Shown: piece after piece, positions 61,796 through 64,000 of the stretch
How positions within the stretch are numbered: position 1 is the stretch's first letter
Layout of the letters: the number at the start of each line of letters is the position of its first letter
Assembly: GCA_031396205.1 (NCBI GenBank)
Contig: JANNKH010000022.1
Span: forward strand, 42,016 to 106,015
Direction of reading: 5' to 3'
DNA: 64,000 nt
Source: CAISIP01 sp031396205
GTDB taxonomy: Bacteria > Pseudomonadota > Gammaproteobacteria > Burkholderiales > Burkholderiaceae_C
The notes under the pieces: generated by a model
What the model was told of the DNA's origin: nothing
What the model saw: only the letters and a program-made list of their open reading frames with translations
The model's database searches: none
Position numbers and translations under genes: made by a program

Positions 61796-63712
61796 TCAAA
61801 CTGGCCGGATACTGCCAGCCACGATTTTCGCCCCGAAATCGCGCATCATCGATTGCACGAACGGGTCGTCAAAAATGATCTTCTCGGCCGCCAGTTGCCG
61901 CTCGGCCGCAGCGGCGGCCAGGCGGCGTGCCGGGCTGTCGGTCACCCGACCGATTTCCACCACCAGTGTTACCGCATGGCCCGCACCCTGCAATGCGGCT
62001 GCCAGCCGTTCGCGACTGCCCGGTTGCTGCAAGGCCTCACGCTCGACCCGCAGTATCCACTGATCGGTGTCGCGCCCGACCAACTGCGACTGCAGCGCCA
62101 GTTCCCGCGCCAATGCGGCGATGGCCTGCTCCGCGACCAGCTGTTGCACCGTCGCAAACCAGAAGTCACCCTCCTCGGTGGGCTGCAGCGGCAACGGCGT
62201 TTTGCCGCCATGGGCGGCCTCGTCGCGGGCATCCGCCTGCACGCGCACCGGCACTGCGTGCACGCGGCTTGCAGATGCCGACGCATCATCGTTGCGCGCG
62301 CGCGAGCCCGCCGCGGCCCAAGCCGACGGCCCGACCTGGCCCGTCTCCACCACCGATAGCCGTCGCCCAGGCGGAACAACCCTGTCCAACACGTCCACGC
62401 GACTACTGGCAGGTGACGTTAGCGCGGCTGCGGCAGATGGCGGCAGTTGCGCCACATTGACGGCACGGGTCTGATGGGCGACCTCTGTGTCAGCGGCTTG
62501 CGTCACGCCGGGCGTCTCGCGTTCCGCCATGGAATCACGCGCCACGTCCGGCCGCGAAACCGGCGCCCGCGATTCAATCAGAGTTTTTTTTTCCTGCCCT
62601 GGCGCAATCTGCGACGGCGCCTTGAACGCCAGCAGGCGCAACAACACCATCGTCAGCGCTGCGTACTCGTCCGGCGCCAGGCCAAGTTCGGTACTGCCGT
62701 GCAGGCAAAGGCTGTACAAGAGCTGGGTCTCGTCCGCAGGCATCAGGCCAGCCAGCCGGGCGGTGTCCCGAGCGTCGGGATCGGCATCATCGGACAGGCC
62801 CGGCACGGCCTGGCACACCGCCATATGCTGCAACACGCCGCTCATATCCTCCAGCACCGATGCCGGATTCAAGCCGTTGAGACGCAAATTCTCCACCGTT
62901 TCAACAACCGCCTTGCCATCACCCGCCGCCAACGCCTCGATCAGGCGCAGCACATAGCCACGGTCGACGCTGCCCAGCATCAGGCGCACCGTGTCTTCGG
63001 ACAATTGCCCGGCGCCAAACGCGATCGCCTGGTCGGTCAAGGACAGTGCATCGCGCATCGAGCCGCGCGCGGCGCGCGCCAGCAGCCGCAGCGACTGAGA
63101 GTCCACGGCAACGCCTTCGGCCTGCAAAACATGGATCAGATGGTCACGCACGGATTCGGGGGCCATCGGGCGCAGATTGAATTGCAGGCAACGCGACAGT
63201 ACCGTCACCGGCACCTTCTGCGGATCCGTAGTGGCCAGCACAAATTTCAGATAGTCCGGCGGCTCCTCCAGCGTCTTCAACATCGCGTTGAAGGCCGGCG
63301 TCGTGAGCATGTGGACCTCGTCGATCATGAAGACCTTGAATCGCCCGGCCACCGGCTTGTAGACCGCCTGCTCCAGCAACGTCTGCACATCGTCGATACC
63401 GCGATTGGAGGCCGCATCGAGCTCGGTGTAGTCGATAAAGCGACCGGCATCGATGTCGCTACAGGACTGGCACACACCACAGGGCCTGGACGTGATGCCG
63501 CCGTTACCGTCCGCGCCCAGGCAATTGAGCGACTTGGCCAGGATGCGCGATACCGTCGTCTTGCCCACGCCGCGGGTGCCGGTGAACAGGTAGGCGTGGT
63601 GCAGGCGCTGCGAATCCAGCGCATTGGTCAATGCGCGCACCACATGGTCCTGGCCCACCATCTCGCCGAAATGTTTCGGACGGTACTTGCGGGCTAACAC
63701 GAGGTAGGACAT
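61796..63712 (-). CDS. dnaX: DNA polymerase III subunit gamma/tau, with a probable internal slippage site
   Basis: 638 residues (tau). Domains I-II AAA+: Walker A GTRGVGKT (45-52), zinc Cys CGVCQSCSD, Walker B MIDEVHML, SRC motif LSRCLQF, sensor region; domain III collar to about 365. A run of nine A (complement of 62584-62592) covers codons E374-K375-K376-T377. A -1 shift there yields KNSD-stop (379 residues) and a +1 shift KL-stop (377 residues), right after domain III, so a gamma form is predicted as in E. coli and Thermus. The tau tail is Ala/Arg-rich with a C-terminal domain that would bind polymerase and DnaB. Confidence 0.95.
   Translation of the reverse strand: MSYLVLARKYRPKHFGEMVGQDHVVRALTNALDSQRLHHAYLFTGTRGVGKTTVSRILAKSLNCLGADGNGGITSRPCGVCQSCSDIDAGRFIDYTELDAASNRGIDDVQTLLEQAVYKPVAGRFKVFMIDEVHMLTTPAFNAMLKTLEEPPDYLKFVLATTDPQKVPVTVLSRCLQFNLRPMAPESVRDHLIHVLQAEGVAVDSQSLRLLARAARGSMRDALSLTDQAIAFGAGQLSEDTVRLMLGSVDRGYVLRLIEALAAGDGKAVVETVENLRLNGLNPASVLEDMSGVLQHMAVCQAVPGLSDDADPDARDTARLAGLMPADETQLLYSLCLHGSTELGLAPDEYAALTMVLLRLLAFKAPSQIAPGQEKKTLIESRAPVSRPDVARDSMAERETPGVTQAADTEVAHQTRAVNVAQLPPSAAAALTSPASSRVDVLDRVVPPGRRLSVVETGQVGPSAWAAAGSRARNDDASASASRVHAVPVRVQADARDEAAHGGKTPLPLQPTEEGDFWFATVQQLVAEQAIAALARELALQSQLVGRDTDQWILRVEREALQQPGSRERLAAALQGAGHAVTLVVEIGRVTDSPARRLAAAAAERQLAAEKIIFDDPFVQSMMRDFGAKIVAGSIRPV
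62584..62592 (-). other. A9 slippery sequence in dnaX (predicted gamma-producing frameshift)
   Basis: Nine consecutive A on the coding strand, read GAA AAA AAA ACT in frame. Both other frames meet TGA within two to four codons. It contains A AAA AAA, a strong -1 heptamer relative of the E. coli dnaX site, and is as long as the A9 run used for transcriptional slippage in Thermus dnaX. An AGGGCAGG stretch lies just upstream. Confidence 0.75.
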
Positions 63713-63775
63713 GGGCTGATTCTAAATGGCGCCCAGTGCGGTGCCCGCGACAGCGCGCACCACGGGGTGAGCGTC

Positions 63776-63803
63776 CTGAAGGTCAATCCGCACGCCGTAC
63801 AAT
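63776..63803 (+). promoter_or_regulatory. Promoter of the 4.5S RNA gene (candidate)
   Basis: CTGAAG and TACAAT separated by 16 bases; the -10 ends about 4 bases before the modelled 5' end of the RNA. TACAAT is a good -10, the -35 is weaker. Confidence 0.5.
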
Positions 63804-63806
63804 CGT

Positions 63807-63907
63807 GGATGACGGGCCTTCCCGCATGGTAAAGCGGCCAACCGGGTCAGGTGGGGAACCAAGCAGCCCTAACTGTGGAGCCAGTGCCGGGGTCAAGGCT
63901 CGTCACC
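63807..63907 (+). ncRNA. ffs: 4.5S (small) signal recognition particle RNA
   Basis: The conserved domain IV core is present: GGTCAGGTGGGGAACCAAG then CAGCC (63846-63868), containing the symmetric and asymmetric loops that bind Ffh. Ends pair: tgacgggcctt near the 5' end with aaggctcgtca near the 3' end, allowing one G-U pair. About 100 bases, the bacterial small type. Divergent from dnaX, a conserved location in Burkholderiales. Exact ends are approximate. Confidence 0.9.
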
Positions 63908-64000
63908 TTATTTGCCGCCGCGACACACTCGAGGCGGCGATCCAACAGCAGGCAGCGCGCAGTCGAGCGCGCCGCATCAAGCCCGCAGCATCAACGCGCG

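Overview
The window looks like chromosome of a GC-rich betaproteobacterium, most likely order Burkholderiales. The pointers are gene orders and families rather than any single marker: ilvB-ilvH-ilvC-pssA-leuA, the sigma/DUF3619/DUF3106/RDD module, nadE next to glnB, dnaX-ybaB-recR with a divergent 4.5S RNA gene, an EpsA-type LuxR regulator with PEP-CTERM proteins, and a Bug-type solute-binding protein. No phage, transposon, CRISPR array or antibiotic-resistance island was seen.

Layout. 1-5.4 kb: the end of a trypsin-fold protein, a large secreted ExeM/NucH-type DNase, and two PEP-CTERM proteins (the first broken by a +1 frameshift). 5.5-15.7 kb: a long minus-strand operon encoding a type II secretion / type IV pilus hybrid machine (gspG, gspF, gspE, PilM-, PilN-, PilO- and GspC/PilP-like proteins, secretin, three pseudopilins) ending in the EpsA-like regulator. 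15.9-20.1 kb: a lytic transglycosylase, a PhoB-like response regulator whose phosphoacceptor Asp is Glu, small stress or membrane proteins (zf-TFIIB, BI-1/YccA, RaiA-like) and a NhaR-type LysR regulator. 20.1-20.95 kb: a gene-poor stretch and two tRNA genes (Arg-TCT, Pro-TGG). 21.0-23.4 kb: N-degron aminoacyl transferases aat and bpt, translationally coupled to an IclR regulator. 23.4-32.5 kb: a PBP7-type endopeptidase, then the branched-chain amino-acid cluster (two different leuA genes, pssA, ilvC, ilvH, ilvB) with a leader-peptide attenuator in front of the type 2 leuA.

32.8-36.1 kb: sigma factor, DUF3619, DUF3106, RDD, dgkA and LOG genes, closely packed. 36.1-38.3 kb: glnB and nadE. 38.3-42.2 kb: FemAB/GNAT-like protein, glutathione S-transferase, Bug substrate-binding protein, alpha/beta hydrolase. 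42.3-45.3 kb: divergent soluble (ppa) and membrane (hppA) pyrophosphatases with a structured intergenic leader. 45.5-47.7 kb: aldehyde dehydrogenase and SDR. 47.8-50.9 kb: moaA-mobA-moeA. 50.9-55.8 kb: RND efflux pump and an adaptor with a large Gly/Pro-rich insertion. 55.9-59.1 kb: rnhA, a methyltransferase and an MltD-like lytic transglycosylase. 59.1-63.9 kb: an orphan NMT1-type binding protein, a MAPEG protein, recR, ybaB, dnaX and ffs.

Best leads: (i) an A9 slippery run in dnaX at the end of the clamp-loader domains, with stops just beyond it in both other frames, predicting a short gamma form; (ii) a complete leucine attenuator before leuA2; (iii) the secretion operon, EpsA regulator, PEP-CTERM proteins and secreted nuclease side by side, a possible extracellular-matrix/DNA-degradation locus; (iv) the D53E response regulator; (v) the roughly 140-residue insertion in the RND adaptor. 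None of these is proven new from sequence alone.
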